This document shows, piece by piece, positions 1 to 12,760 of a stretch of DNA of 64,000 nucleotides. The translations under genes were made by a program, and so were the position numbers. Every line of letters begins with the position of its first letter. Positions within the stretch are counted from its first letter, which is position 1. The DNA is from Daucus carota subsp. sativus (Eukaryota; Streptophyta; Magnoliopsida; Apiales; Apiaceae). Under the pieces are notes generated by a model. It saw only the letters and a program-made list of their open reading frames with translations, was not told the origin of the DNA and made no database searches. The stretch lies in assembly GCF_001625215.2 (NCBI RefSeq), contig NC_030389.2, forward strand, positions 36,321,454-36,385,453, written 5' to 3'.

Positions 1-545
1 ACACACACACACACGGACACCAGTACATTTAACTTCACACATCTGCACAGACTTCTCCCCTGCTAAACACTTACTAAAACTCCTAGATTTATTACCACCC
101 ACACCAATCGAACTCCTCCTCCTCAAAGCCTCTTAATCCCCTTGCCACCTTCGAACCAGACACAACCAAAACCAGCTTCGACCAAAACCAGAATTCCACT
201 GAAAATTTATACTGATCAAGTATTACACTCAAATTACAACCTATTACTACCTATAATTATATTACCACACTGATCAAGCAAATAAACCATCAAACAAGAG
301 TCACATACCCGCTCAAAATAAACCACAATAGTACCTCTAAGCTTGAATTCGACTCACCCTCTTGCTACACATACACACGTACACTATTTCGAACTCACAC
401 ACACACAGATTATTCACGCGCGCACACACACACACCCAGCCAAAACTGCATACACACACGCACAATAGCAGCAACTCACAACACTTCGATGTCAAGAACA
501 GGGGAGGGGGAGGAGAAAATCAACACACACAGCCACGACCTCGAT
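1..545. repeat. CA-rich simple-sequence region
   Basis: AC/CA dinucleotide runs occur at the left edge and again around 361-476, with generally C/A-rich sequence between them. The short open frames here only translate the repeat (His/Thr rich) and are not credible genes. I see nothing else in this stretch. Confidence 0.8.
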
Positions 546-633
546 TATACACGCAGTAATCACAGAGGTAAAATGAATAGAGGGAAAGGGGGAATTAATT
601 TCAACAAGGTCACATAAGCTCGAATTGATCTTA

Positions 634-775
634 CATGAGAGAGGAGAATCGAGATTAACGAGAGAGAGACAACAGATTGTGATTTTCAGTAAGAGGGAGA
701 GAACCGTGAGGAAGAGAAAAAGATTGAGAGAGATTCATGAGGAAGAGAGAGATTCAGAGAGATTAGAGAGGGAGC
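634..775. repeat. GA-rich low-complexity tract
   Basis: Dense AGAGAG/GAGA sequence. An Arg/Glu-rich open frame covers it but has the composition expected from translating a purine tract. It could be a pyrimidine-rich leader of something on the minus strand, but no gene follows. Confidence 0.7.
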
Positions 776-828
776 TCGAAATCTCCAGAAGCTGTAAAAA
801 AACAGAGTCGGGTTACTCCATTTGGGGG

Positions 829-1720
829 TTAGGGATTTAGAATAAAAGGGTGAAGCAAAAAAAAACAATTTCGCATTGCTAAAAATCCAACTAAAATGGA
901 CTTGATCTTAAATTCATTTTCAGCAATTTGGTTCCTTAAGAATTTTTTTACTTCCTTAGCACAAGCAATATCATTCTTCAACCTACCATTTTCTTGAGCT
1001 AGCGAATCTAGTGGACTAGTTTTAAGCAATAGCATTTCATTCTCAGATTTGAGTGTTTCATTCTGTTTAGTTAACTTAGCAATTTCTTCATTAGCAGCAG
1101 ATAAACTAACATGAATGTTAAACATCTCAGCACTTAACTCTTCAATAGTTTGCTTATACTCAGTTTTAGACATATCAAGTAGAACGAGAGATGGTACCTG
1201 ATTTGATGAGCTTGATGCTTCATCATCAGATCTAGCCATGAGAGCTAGGTTCACAAATTTTTCCTCTTTCTCATTATCAGAATCATCCCAACACTTCCCT
1301 TCAGCCACATAGGCTCTTCCTTGATTCTTCTTAAACTGACTTCTAGATCCTTTTTCAAACTTTTGATTCTGCTTTGGCCTTCTGCACTCAGTAAAAAAAT
1401 GGCCTAGCTCATTGCAGTTATAGCATCTGAACTTCTATCTGTCCACCATCCTTGTCTTGTATCCTCCTCTTATTGCACTACCAATAGCCTTTGATGAGTT
1501 TCCCTTGTTGAACTTGGACGATTGACCATGTGGCTTATATGACTTGTCTCTTCTGAACTTTATATTTTTGAATCTCTTAGCCATATATGCCATGGTTGGA
1601 TTGTTCATGCTTTCAATCTCTTCTAGAGAGTAAAAGTCTTCATCCTCAACATCTGTGAGCTGCAGAACCACATTCTCTTCATCATCTAACACCTCTTCTA
1701 CTTGAGGCCTAGTAAATCAA
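829..1720 (-). mobile_element. Ty1/Copia retrotransposon gag fossil
   Basis: Minus-strand sequence reads as the C-terminal half of a plant Copia-type Gag: a Lys/Arg-rich stretch, a CX2CX4HX4C zinc knuckle near 1385-1430 (CYNCNELGHFFTEC), then the acidic KCWDDSD region and a coiled-coil-like Glu/Asn/Leu-rich segment. No protease, integrase or reverse transcriptase follows to the left, and no paired LTRs were recognised. The element is a broken, partial remnant with several disruptions. Age cannot be set from one copy, but loss of most of the element suggests it is not recent. Confidence 0.8.
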
Positions 1721-3012
1721 TTTAAGCCGATATGGAACGCTCCAAGTGGATATAAAATCCACTTATCAGAAGCCAAGTGAAATACGTAAAATGCAAGATA
1801 CATTTTTGGTAACTTGTCACACACACAAGCTTGAAGTCACTCTATTTCTGAAATTATCTTGAAAGTCATCTTTCCTTGATTTGGACAATCCCAACATGCT
1901 CCAAGTCAGTGCATGCTTCTTTCTTCGTAAGTTTCTAAGTTCTTGAATTGACTTAGCTTCCAAGCTCACGTGATGCTTTATGCAAAAGAACCTTTTGCTT
2001 TCAATCTCTATATCTGAAAAGTGGCTTTAATCAAAAAGATAATCTTTTCGAAAGTCAATAAGCTTTTCTGCTTATTGAGCTATGCTTGAACTTCCCATAT
2101 AAAATAGCTGATCCTTATGCATTCATCAAGATATCCTTCGAATTTTTCAGTAGTAGAGTAATCATGTTGGAGGTTGCTTCCACTCTTATTGTTGCCCTTG
2201 AAACTAGATAAACAGTGACTGATTTCACCTTTCACTTGGAAGAGTTTGAGCCTTCAAATATCTACAATTTGACTCCCTACTCGTAATATCCTTTGTGTAA
2301 TTGATCACTGTCTATAAGTCACGGGTTGCAAAGTAATTCTGGGTTTGATCTTTATTCGATATGTTCCATTAGACAACTCTGGCACTTCTAAGAGTTCAGG
2401 CTGAGTTCTCGAACTGATAGAGCTTGAGTTCTCGAATGTCGACTTCTCGAGTAGTTCTCTTTGTTGAGATCTCGAATGACTTCTCGAATAGCCTATATCA
2501 CAGACTTCTCGAATAGCCTATATAACAGACTTCTCGAATAGAGTTATCAAATTGACTTCTCGAACAGGAACTTCTCGAATAACCTTTTTTGTTGTCTCGA
2601 ATCAGGTCAGGTATAATATATCTCGAATAGAGTTATGATAAAATCCCTGACTTCTCGAACTCTTCTTTCCTTGATTTCTCGAAATTACTTGCATGGTTAC
2701 AGCAAACTCTCTTCTGATTACTGATCTTTAGTTGAACTGCATTTCAGTTAGCTTCCTAATTCATTTGTCAGCTTCGATTCCTTGATTCATTTTCTACCTT
2801 GTGACATTTGTTATCATCATCCATAGACATGCATAGCTAAACAATAACTTAATTTTAGGATTTTACCTAAAGTTTTTTTTTTTCAAATCGTAAACCTCAA
2901 CATTTGACATTAGTGTAATAAAAATTCCAATTATGACAGATATTTCATGCCATCTTTTCATTTTTTTTTTCTTTTTTGATCAGACAGTGGATAATTATTT
3001 TAGAAAAAAGAT
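1721..3012. other. Intergenic; TCTCGA motif cluster inside
   Basis: No gene is supported here. The middle holds the motif cluster listed separately; the rest is AT-rich unique-looking sequence. Part of it could belong to the untranslated region or LTR of the neighbouring Copia fossil, but I cannot show a matching second LTR. Confidence 0.5.
2405..2683. repeat. Cluster of 13 TCTCGA motifs
   Basis: The hexamer TCTCGA occurs 13 times in about 280 bp, mostly as CTTCTCGAATA or close variants, at irregular spacings of roughly 13-35 bp. Two neighbouring copies share a longer repeat continuing into AGCCTATAT. Function unknown; it may be a degenerate minisatellite or part of a retroelement LTR. Confidence 0.75.
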
Positions 3013-3013
3013 A

Positions 3014-3325
3014 CTCCCTCCGTCCTAATCAATTCTATACAGTTTCCTTTTTGAGACGTCCCATCATTTCTATACATTCCAAATATAGTAACTTTTAATA
3101 ATATAAAACACTATTACACCCACTTCTTTCTTCCACTATCTTCATTCTATAATAATATAAACACTATTACACCCACTATTTTCCTCCACTATCTCAAATC
3201 TATCATTAAATATAAATGGGTCCCACCACTTTAATCACTTTTCATCTCACTTTACTCACTTTTTACACTTTTTCTTGGTCTCCGTGTCCAAACCAAATGT
3301 ATACAATCTACCAGGACGGAGGGAG
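3014..3325. mobile_element. Stowaway-like MITE
   Basis: A 312-bp non-coding element with perfect 13-bp terminal inverted repeats (CTCCCTCCGTCCT and its complement), flanked by TA on both sides (3012-3013 and 3326-3327). The ends and TA target site are those of plant Stowaway (Tc1/mariner) MITEs. The interior contains a partial internal duplication (the ACACTATTACACCCAC motif occurs twice). Confidence 0.93.
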
Positions 3326-3327
3326 TA

Positions 3328-3716
3328 GTTGACAACAAAATAATATTTATTTAATTAAAAATATAAAATAATTATATATATTTATACAAATTGTTTCAAC
3401 ATATCGATTGCCGCTGCTTTGGAGTGACAAACTATACTAAACAAAATACATTCATAATCAAGGATTTCATCAATCAAAAAATCAGAATAAGTAAAAATTT
3501 GTATCTTTAAAAATGGGTTAAATAGAAAGAGAAGAAGCAATAACATAAGTGAATAATTTCATACTGCAAATACTATAATTTAAGCAAGCCAGATGATGTA
3601 AAATTACTCCTAATCGTAGTGACCAAGGTGCATAAATTGTTTAAAGATGCAGGTTACATAAAATTGTCACAATAAAATAGTCACAATAAGTCTGACAAAA
3701 AAAAAAAGTCACAATA
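3328..3716. other. AT-rich intergenic, nothing recognised
   Basis: Very AT-rich sequence with short A runs. No gene, repeat boundary or RNA was identified. Confidence 0.6.
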
Positions 3717-3865
3717 TTACAAACCACGGATCATCATTCGGAAAACATATAGCTTAGAAGCAAGCAAGCAGAAATCATCAAAGACCAATGCATCAGTAAC
3801 TTCGACTAAAGGGAGAGCCGTTATCTTGATGTAAGAAAGATTTGGTATCCGGATAACTTTTGCAC
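3717..3865 (-). CDS. Candidate terminal exon (partial, unidentified gene)
   Basis: On the minus strand a good 3' splice site (pyrimidine-rich sequence ending TTTATCTACAG, just right of 3865) is followed by a 49-codon open frame ending in TAA at 3717-3719. It encodes a protein-like sequence beginning AKVIRIPNLSYIKITAL and including TDALVFDDF. The family was not recognised. No upstream exon was found to the right, so this may be a relic or transduced gene fragment. It is too short to be certain. Confidence 0.35.
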
Positions 3866-3890
3866 CTGTAGATAAATACAAATCAGGTGG

Positions 3891-3912
3891 AATAATAATA
3901 ATAATAATAATA
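3891..3912. repeat. (AAT)n microsatellite
   Basis: About seven AAT/ATA units in a row, lying just inside the intron implied by the candidate exon at 3717-3865. Confidence 0.9.
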
Positions 3913-4464
3913 AGAGAGTGTCAGCTGAAAACGTGTGTTACGAGCAGTCTTATTAATCAGAAGGAAAAAAATTAAGGTGCTAGAACCAGGTCATGAGTGA
4001 AGTCGGGCAGAACAAGTTCTATTTATCAGTTAACTTGTGACTTATTTTTTTGTAAATGTTGCTCCTGGGTGTATAGATGCAGAAAATATCAGCATCAGCT
4101 GACACTCAAGCCGAAGCTCATATCATATTCGTTATTTGTGTGCCTTATTCCCGATATTTGAGAAGATATAATTATGGGATAGTATGTAACCAAATTGGTG
4201 AGAAAAGTCACCATTTTAATGTGAAAATATCTGTTACATTAATAATTTACCCAAAGACTGACGCACCAATAGTTGATTCATCTCAGTCCGACACAACACT
4301 CATTTGATAATCAGGTTAACACTTGTTTTGACTATAAGAATCAAAGCAGTAAAATTCTGTCTAATTTTAAATTTCTCAACAAGAAAAGAGCAAAAAGGTC
4401 ATTAACTACTGGTGTATATACTATTCACAATCTGACTAGTGACAGACCCTCCTTCCTCGCTTTG
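3913..4464. other. Intergenic, nothing recognised
   Basis: Short open frames of 70-76 codons exist but show no recognisable domain, no codon bias and no splice context. No RNA gene seen. Confidence 0.5.
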
Positions 4465-4756
4465 AGTGGGGGAAATTGTACTGAGAAATAACATTTTACC
4501 AATCCAACCCTTATAAAAGCCTACAAGTAGCGCTATGTCACTATCCTAACACAACAGTACAATTAAAAAACCAATGCTGATTTGCAATCATCCACAAACC
4601 ACATAATGCAAGTGGGGGAAATTGTACTGAGAAATAACATTTTACCAATCCAACCCTTATAAAAGCCTACAAGTAGCGCTATGTCACTATCCTAACACAA
4701 CAGTACAATTAAAAAACCAATGCTGATTTGCAATCATCCACAAACCACATAATGCA
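4465..4756. repeat. Perfect 146-bp tandem duplication
   Basis: Unit AGTGGGGGAAATTGTACTGA... at 4465-4610 is repeated head-to-tail at 4611-4756 with no difference that I can see. The unit has no coding or RNA signature. Confidence 0.95.
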
Positions 4757-5056
4757 AACGGCTGTGTCAAGTGAAACATGTGTATAGATTCTAATCTAGA
4801 CATGGGCTCAGGTATGCGTATATGTTAGAAGATTGCAACATTTCCTATCTTGAACCTAATCTACAGAACACCTCAACCACATTTGAAAATTAATTGTGGA
4901 TTATTTTCATGTATTAGCATGCTTTTTAACTACTCCATGTTTTGTAATTTCAAGCTTTTTAGGAAAGGGTGTTGACATATGCACACCCTAAATTGATTCT
5001 TGCACACCCTAACTTTAAATGACTAAAATAACGTCAATCATCATATAAATAAAATA

Positions 5057-6795
<1,739 letters not shown>

Positions 6796-6805
6796 AAATA
6801 AAATA

Positions 6806-7509
6806 GTTATAATTTACATGTTAGATATACAGTACCAGATTACAAGGGGCTTAAATGTGCGAGGTATATATCATCTTTAATTTTTTAGCACACCCGATCC
6901 TGATTACGAATCGGGCGGGTAATGCTCACTCCTAATCAGGATTGTCAAACGAATATTTCTGATACGGATCTGAATCCGGAAATGAGTGTGCTTCTTTTGT
7001 TTACTGTGCCTTCATTATTTAAATTGTTAATTTTATATAAATAAAAATTATGTTACTATAAAATATTGTTCATTAATATTATTTAATTTATTTAATATTT
7101 AATAATTAGGTAAAAATCGAAAAAAATGAAATCGATGAATGGTTAACCGAACCGAAAAAAATCGTTTAGAACGATTCAGTTACGGTTATAAGTTATAAGA
7201 TAAAAACCCGACTTGGTAACAATTTTAGGTAGAAACTGATTTGAACCCACCTGTGCACACCCATACATATCAAACCTAGGAGTGAACTGTATAAGGATCT
7301 AATTCTTAATATATGAAATTTATAAAATTTAATAAAATAACTTTTTATATGCAATTAATATTTAAATAAGATATTAGTAATTTTATGATAATTAGAAATA
7401 AGTAATTATAATATATTTGAATTGAATTTTTCTTGAATTTTCTCTACTACTTTTATTGATTTGGAAAGAAAACCTTTTTAAATAATAAGAGGCGTTCATA
7501 TAAATATTA
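6806..7509. other. AT-rich body of the old TIR element
   Basis: Non-coding sequence between the Pack-MULE and the foldback MITE. A short stretch rich in GAACCGAA/AAATCG occurs around 7110-7190. No gene is supported. Confidence 0.5.
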
Positions 7510-7811
7510 CTCCCTTCGTCCCAGCAGGTTATTAACGCTTCTGTTGGCGTTCTAAACGTCAAGTTTTAGGCCAATACTTGAACATCCTAATAATTTCGGA
7601 TCAATGATCAAGTGTACTACAAGCTTTAATTTGAATACACTTGATCGTTAATCCGAAATGATTAGCTAATAATTTCGGATCAACGATCAAGTGTATTCAA
7701 ATTAAACACTTGATCGTTAATCCGAAATGATTAGGATGTTCAAATATAGGCCTAAAACTTGACGTTTAGAACTCCAATAGAAACATTAACAATCTGCTGG
7801 GACGGAGGGAG
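7510..7811. mobile_element. Foldback Stowaway-type MITE
   Basis: A 302-bp element that is self-complementary over nearly its whole length. It starts CTCCCTTCGTCCCAGCAG and ends with CTGCTGGGACGGAGGGAG. The arms also contain internal inverted copies of TTTCGGATCAACGATCAAGT. The left flank is TA, the right flank CA, so the expected TA target site has probably changed by one base. It would form a long hairpin if transcribed. Confidence 0.88.
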
Positions 7812-8100
7812 CACGTATTTAGTAAAATAATCAACATGTAAATTATTTTTAAATTTACCTAATTAATGTATATATTACTTTATAAAACATAATAATACGG
7901 AGTAACATGAATCTAAATAACAAAACCATATATCTTGATAAAGGGGCAAAATGGAAAATGATATAGAAACATGGGATATTTTGGTCAACTAATCAATTTA
8001 GGGTGTGCAACAATCAATTTAGGATGTGCATATATCACTAACCTTCCAGCAATATCTAGACATAGAAGTGGCAGTAGCATATAAGTAGGATTTGAAGTAC

Positions 8101-9102
8101 CTAAAGAAGGAAGAAGCTGTTGGCTCTCAAGTAGCCTTGAAATCGAAAGCATTGGGAAGAAACGAAAGTGACGAGCAGCAGGTGTTGAGAAGAGATCCGC
8201 TGAAGTCTTAATTTGACAAACCGAATATTAGTGTGGACAGGGGGGGGACTAAAAGAAGCACAGGAGTTGGCCAAGCACAAGATGCCATCGCCCAAATGAA
8301 GAATGTTCTGCCATTCATTAAAAGACATATCCCAAGCAGGAAAGTTGGAAGAATACTTAACCTTTAACCATGAATTGCTTAACAAATCAAAGGCAGCAAG
8401 GCAATCACGGCGCTCATATATATGGAAGAAAAGGACATCATCAACCAAAGCGATGGTAGCAGGATACCACGGGCTAAAGTATTGTACAAGGCAATCCCAT
8501 GAATGGAAATCAGGATAATAAGCATAGAGGGAATGAGTAGTATCAAAATGCACAAGAATGCGATGTCTCTTTTCATCAGAAATCACCCGAGGAGACACGA
8601 GCAAAGAGCCACCGGCAGGGATTTCCTCTGGTGGAGGAGGCAAGGGTTCCCAGCGTCCAAGGCTGGGGTCAAACACTTCACCAATATGGGTCTTTGCTGA
8701 TAAACAATAAAAGGCATATAATTTACCATCAAGGGAAGCACAAGACGGGTATATGCGGAATTCTTTCATAGGAGGGATATCATTCCACCTCCACTTATTG
8801 GAGGATAGAGGAGCATCATCAAAATTCTTCAAGTCTAAACAAGATACTCCCAAGTGGACGTGGTGATCTCCTTCAGCACAAGGAATAACATCAAGGGGAG
8901 GGCATTCATCTATTCGTCTTAGACCGCCAATATTATACATCATTCCTCCCAACTTCACCATGTCCCCCTGTCCTTGGTCCAACAAAGATTGAATTTCAGT
9001 TTTCAAAACTTCATCAGCTTCCAGATCAAATACATAATAATCAGATCTTTTTTCTCCCACCACAACCTGCGCCAGAATTAGACTCCTCTTCTTTTCTTCC
9101 AT
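8101..9102 (-). CDS. Kelch-repeat beta-propeller protein, single exon
   Basis: An uninterrupted 333-codon frame, the longest in the window. It has kelch-like blades: LGGMMYNIGGLRR (residues 51-63), CASLDGKLYAFYC (121-133) followed by GEVFDPSLGRWEPLPPPP (141-158), LVHFDTTHSLYAYYPDFHSW (183-202) and LVDDVLFFHIY to LAAFDLLSNSW (219-245). These repeated Tyr/Phe-Asp-x-x-x-x-x-Trp ends are typical of kelch/galactose-oxidase propellers, common in plant F-box/kelch and related proteins. No F-box is visible at the N-terminus and there is no signal peptide or membrane segment. The start is the first Met of the frame, 67 bp downstream of a TATA-like sequence. The partner and substrate are unknown; such propellers usually mediate protein binding. 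Confidence 0.8.
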   Translation of the reverse strand: MEEKKRSLILAQVVVGEKRSDYYVFDLEADEVLKTEIQSLLDQGQGDMVKLGGMMYNIGGLRRIDECPPLDVIPCAEGDHHVHLGVSCLDLKNFDDAPLSSNKWRWNDIPPMKEFRIYPSCASLDGKLYAFYCLSAKTHIGEVFDPSLGRWEPLPPPPEEIPAGGSLLVSPRVISDEKRHRILVHFDTTHSLYAYYPDFHSWDCLVQYFSPWYPATIALVDDVLFFHIYERRDCLAAFDLLSNSWLKVKYSSNFPAWDMSFNEWQNILHLGDGILCLANSCASFSPPPVHTNIRFVKLRLQRISSQHLLLVTFVSSQCFRFQGYLRANSFFLL

Positions 9103-9168
9103 GCTTCTTCAATCTTCTGCTGCGGCTGTGTTTGTGTTAGGTTAGGCTGATGATGACTTTTGTATCTT

Positions 9169-9177
9169 CTTTATATC
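9169..9177 (-). promoter_or_regulatory. Possible TATA box of the kelch gene
   Basis: Minus-strand GATATAAAG lies 67 bp before the kelch ATG, a plausible distance for a short leader. The call rests on position and sequence only. Confidence 0.35.
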
Positions 9178-9179
9178 AC

Positions 9180-10400
9180 TATTCTGGGCCACACTTTTAA
9201 ATGGGCCGCTTCGACCTAACCCATTGGTAAAATTCATACATGGCTCTTTGGCCTTATTTTCCAAAATAATTGAACGTTCAAAGTTAAGATTCCTAACTTT
9301 ACTAACTTACTATTTTATAGTCATAGTTTACTTTTATTTTTTTATAATTAATTTATAATTAGCTTAAAACCGCACGGATTTTTTTTAATATTATATAAAT
9401 TTTTATTAATATGAATTTTGGAGACTTAAATTTTTAAATGAGATGATTTAATAATAATTATATAAATGTCATTCATGATGTTTCTAGGAAATGACGGATT
9501 TTAGTTAGAAAATATTGAAAAGATGATAAATTTTATTTGAAAACAATAATCAGTTAATTATAAATAATTATAAGAGAGGTCGTAGTTTAAAAAATTAAAA
9601 AGGAAACATGTCCTTATTTTCTTATTTATAGACAAAGAGAATGAACTACTAGACTCTATATTTCTTATTTGATTTTTTGCTAATAGTTTAGATGGCTTTA
9701 GATGTCCTTATGTTAGATTTTCAATTAAAAAAGAAAAATACTAATAAATTATAAAATTTTACTTTATAATAGCCTTAAAATGTGTGTGTGAACTTTTTTT
9801 TTTTTAAAGAAACGAGTGAGAGGAAGCAGCATTTATATTTTTATCAAAAGGGAAATTCAAAAATAGTATATGGAATTAAAATTACTATGCAACTAAAACT
9901 ACATGTAAAAAAAAAATTAAATTAACATGTAAAATAAAATAGAGTGAGTAATGTAGAATTTGAATTATTTTTTTCCCAAAAGAAGAATTTGAAATATTTT
10001 CAAATTTATAGTATCATATCTTTTTAATAGATACGATTTTTAACTTGATGTAGTATATACCATACAATGATGAACATATATCATTACCCCGTTCAAAATA
10101 TTTGTCTTTTTTCCTGACAAAAAAAGATGTCTTTTCTGCAAAAAGATTTGTTAAGCAATGTTAATTTTAAATGATTTTAAAATACTTGTTTATATTTTTA
10201 AAATCAACTCTAATTCACATATCTCCCATTTATATTTTCAAGATTAATTTTATTTCATAAACTTTTTTTGTTAACATTTACATTTCTTAATATTCCCTAT
10301 TTTAATCAAACAAGATTTTTTTGCAAAAACCGGTGAGTAAATACCTTTTTTTAAATCTGAACTGCACATCTTAAATCTTAAATACATTAATAATTCTTAA
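9180..10400. other. AT-rich intergenic spacer
   Basis: Strongly AT-rich with T and A runs. No coding region, RNA gene or transposon ends were recognised. Confidence 0.6.
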
Positions 10401-10499
10401 TTGATCCAAGAGGTCTACAATTTAAGCTTCTTACATATAAAACAACTCATACTTAGCCATATTACCTGTACTTATTTTTGTTCGTTGATACTGATAGTC

Positions 10500-11420
10500 T
10501 GCTCGCTCGAGGGGAATGTCGAACATTACGGTTCAATGGGAACAAATGCAGCACCTTCAAGTTTTTGTCAAGTTCCATTGCTTGACAAAGATGATATCGA
10601 ATTGCCATGTTTAGATCTGTTTAAGATTTTTAGATTATTTTTAGATTTGTTTTTTTTTTTATTAAGAAAACAACTTTAAGAACTTGTCGTCCCATACTGT
10701 ATTTGGGAGAAAACTATGAATACAATTTTTGGTTCTCTTCATTTTTCTCTGTTATATCCCTCAAGAAAACTCTGAGAGCATTATTTTCTCTATCCTTTTT
10801 CTAACTTAGACCGCAAAATGTAACAGATCAAAACAATTCAGATCCAAAATGGTCCAACATAAAACACTTTCTAACAAAGTCCTAAACTTGGAAGACAGGT
10901 TTCAAATCCGTTATAAAACACGCAATTTCAACTCATTAGGGTTTAAATTTTTATCCAAATACAAATAGAGATGTTTCAGAATATTTGACTGGCATGTCTA
11001 CTACGGTGAACTGGAGGGGGCAGCAACTTGAAGAAAAAAAACCTAGCAAAGACCAGTCCTTGGATTAGTAACCACAAATACATGCAGCAAAACATTAATT
11101 CATACCTCAGATAAGAAAGTAAACTCAAGACAAGTCTAAACATAGACAGTTAATGCTTCTTACATACTTGTGCATTACATGACATAGCAACAAGATACAA
11201 TAATACGATGCATACAAACACACACAGATAAGATTTAGTCTTGTACCAGTTACGGCTAACTAGTCCAAAGAGTCCGATTGAATATCAGACAGCTGAAACT
11301 TATAATTTAACAAACAGCAAGCCCTCTGTGCCAGATAGATGCTAATACATACGACTTTCCTTCAGCCAGAATCCTTTTCCATGAGTTGGAGTGAGCATTT
11401 GGTCGGTTCAAAACAAAACC
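10500..11420. repeat. Left flank of cluster, duplicated at 35.6-36.85 kb
   Basis: Shares ordered blocks with about 35690-36850: the CTTGACAAAGATGATATC block (10570s and 35710s), the TTATATCCCTCA block, the GGAAGACAGG block, TATCCAAATACAAAT, GATGTTTCAG, and GAGCATTTGGTCGGTTCAAA (about 11390 and 36821). Many substitutions and indels separate the copies, so this is an old duplication. A short relic reading VPLLDKDDIELP is present in both but is not a gene. Confidence 0.8.
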
Positions 11421-11562
11421 AAAATAATCGTAAACTGAAATGACTCTGTAAAATAGCATTAAGATGTGGGTATTTCATGACATTGGTACTCGAAATTATA
11501 TATACTCGTACTTAGTTCCCCTGACCTATAGCACTACTCAGCTGATTTCTACTTGGTGTTAC

Positions 11563-11614
11563 ATACCACCACGAGTTATTTTGTGTTGAGAGTTGTGGGG
11601 CTCGGCTTATAAAC
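11563..11614 (+). promoter_or_regulatory. U2-1 promoter: USE and TATA
   Basis: ATACCACCACG (11563-11573) matches 8 of 11 positions of the plant snRNA upstream element RTCCCACATCG. TTATAAAC (11607-11614) is the TATA box. The 33-bp gap and 23 bp from TATA to the RNA start are the Pol II snRNA arrangement. The same pair stands before the other complete U2 copies, for example 13807-13858. Confidence 0.85.
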
Positions 11615-11637
11615 AAAACCTGCCAAACATTCTAAGC

Positions 11638-11834
11638 ATACCTTTCTCGGCCTTTTGGCTAAGATCAAGTGTAGTATCTGTTCTTATCAGTTTAATATCT
11701 GATATGTGGGCCAATGGTCCACACGATATTAATTTAATTTTTTAAGGGGGAAGGCCCGCCACAATAGCTTGCTATTGGGGTCTTCGAGAGTCGCCCAAGT
11801 GCTGCACTACTGCTCGGGCCAGGCTCACCCCACC
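11638..11834 (+). ncRNA. U2 snRNA (copy 1)
   Basis: U2 is the spliceosomal RNA that pairs with the intron branch point. This 197-nt copy begins ATACCTTTCTCGGCC, has the branch-recognition GTAGTA, the ATATCTGATATG stem, the Sm site in ATTTAATTTTTTAAGG, and 3' stem-loops ending CTCACCCCACC. The plant 3' processing signal CA-N-AGTNNAA follows (CAAAACATAGTCTCAA). USE and TATA are in place. The far upstream sequence (11460-11560) resembles that of U2 copies 8 and 9 rather than copies 2-7. It looks intact. Confidence 0.97.
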
Positions 11835-12686
11835 AAAACATAGTCTCAACCTTGCTTGTCTATTTTAGTAGAACACGTTTCTATCATCACTTAAAATATT
11901 GTAAGAAAATATATAACAACCGGCAACTTACAATATGACGATAATGTCACTCTCATAGATGGTATAGAGAAAAAGCTACCCAGAATAATTTTATTCTTAA
12001 CCTAGTACTAAAGAAAGACTCTATAATGTATATTGTTTCATCAACTTGACACGCTATTTTTTTTAAAAATATATTCTTACTATATTCACATTAATATAAC
12101 AAAAAATAAAAAAGTTAGGCTCATTTTCACAATTACCACTAAATATATACACATGGTATTGTCAAGTTGTTTTCTACAAAAATATTATTTGATGGCTAAG
12201 TGAAAGAATGACAAAACTTTGTTGGTTTGTTGACTGAACATCCCTTAGAATGACACAACTTAAAGGGTTACATAAAGCATTTAACTTGCATAACAATATA
12301 CAGTGGAGAACTGATCTTCGTACCTCTTTTGCGGAAAAAACACAGACCAACACAGCTCCCTTCTCAACTTTCCCCAGTCTCAACTCCGAAAACTAGAAGC
12401 TCGATGGAGAGCATATGTTTTTGAGGAGCGACGCTGCATGTAAAGAGTTTACACCGTTCCAACTTTTCTCGCGCCTGTCATCCAAGGCAAAGCAACTCCA
12501 CTCACCGGGCCGGAAACTGTAAACATTTGACCAATGATGAAAGAAATTAGTTCAAACATTTAGATATTCAATGCTTTGCAATTACGAAAGATAACTGAAA
12601 TTTTTTTAACAAACAGGTGTCAATAAGATGCAAATGGTATTGTTATTATAATATATTACTATTATTAAGTGATTTGCTCGCAAAGC

Positions 12687-12736
12687 TTCCCTCATCGACG
12701 GAGTAAAAGAAAAGAATCCTGACAAAGGTATAAATA
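12687..12736 (+). promoter_or_regulatory. U1-1 promoter: USE and TATA
   Basis: TTCCCTCATCG (12687-12697) matches 9 of 11 positions of RTCCCACATCG. TATAAATA (12729-12736) is the TATA box. The gap is 31 bp and the RNA starts 24 bp after the TATA box: the Pol II snRNA arrangement, repeated before U1 copies 2-6. Confidence 0.85.
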
Positions 12737-12760
12737 GAGATGCACGGCCTACTTGACAAC

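Noticed and set aside
625-840. Arg/Glu-rich 71-codon frame
   Set aside because: Produced by translating the GA-rich tract; no other gene evidence.
1721-2900. LTR of the Copia fossil
   Set aside because: No second matching copy or clear TG...CA ends could be identified, so no LTR is claimed.
10401-10679. 92-codon frame with VPLLDKDDIELP
   Set aside because: A related short frame exists in the duplicate at 35.7 kb, but both are short, start differently and lack splice or domain evidence. Treated as a duplicated relic.
12174-12383. Minus-strand 62-72 codon frames in the U2-to-U1 spacers, repeated in several units
   Set aside because: They follow the repeat unit, are broken in sister units by ordinary spacer differences, and show no domain. 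They are shadows of repeated non-coding DNA.
12532-12602. Possible C/D-box snoRNA in the spacer before U1 (AATGATGAAAG and AACTGAAA about 60 bp apart)
   Set aside because: No terminal stem pairs the ends, no guide sequence was recognised, and the boxes are not kept in all units (AAGATGAAAG before U1-8).
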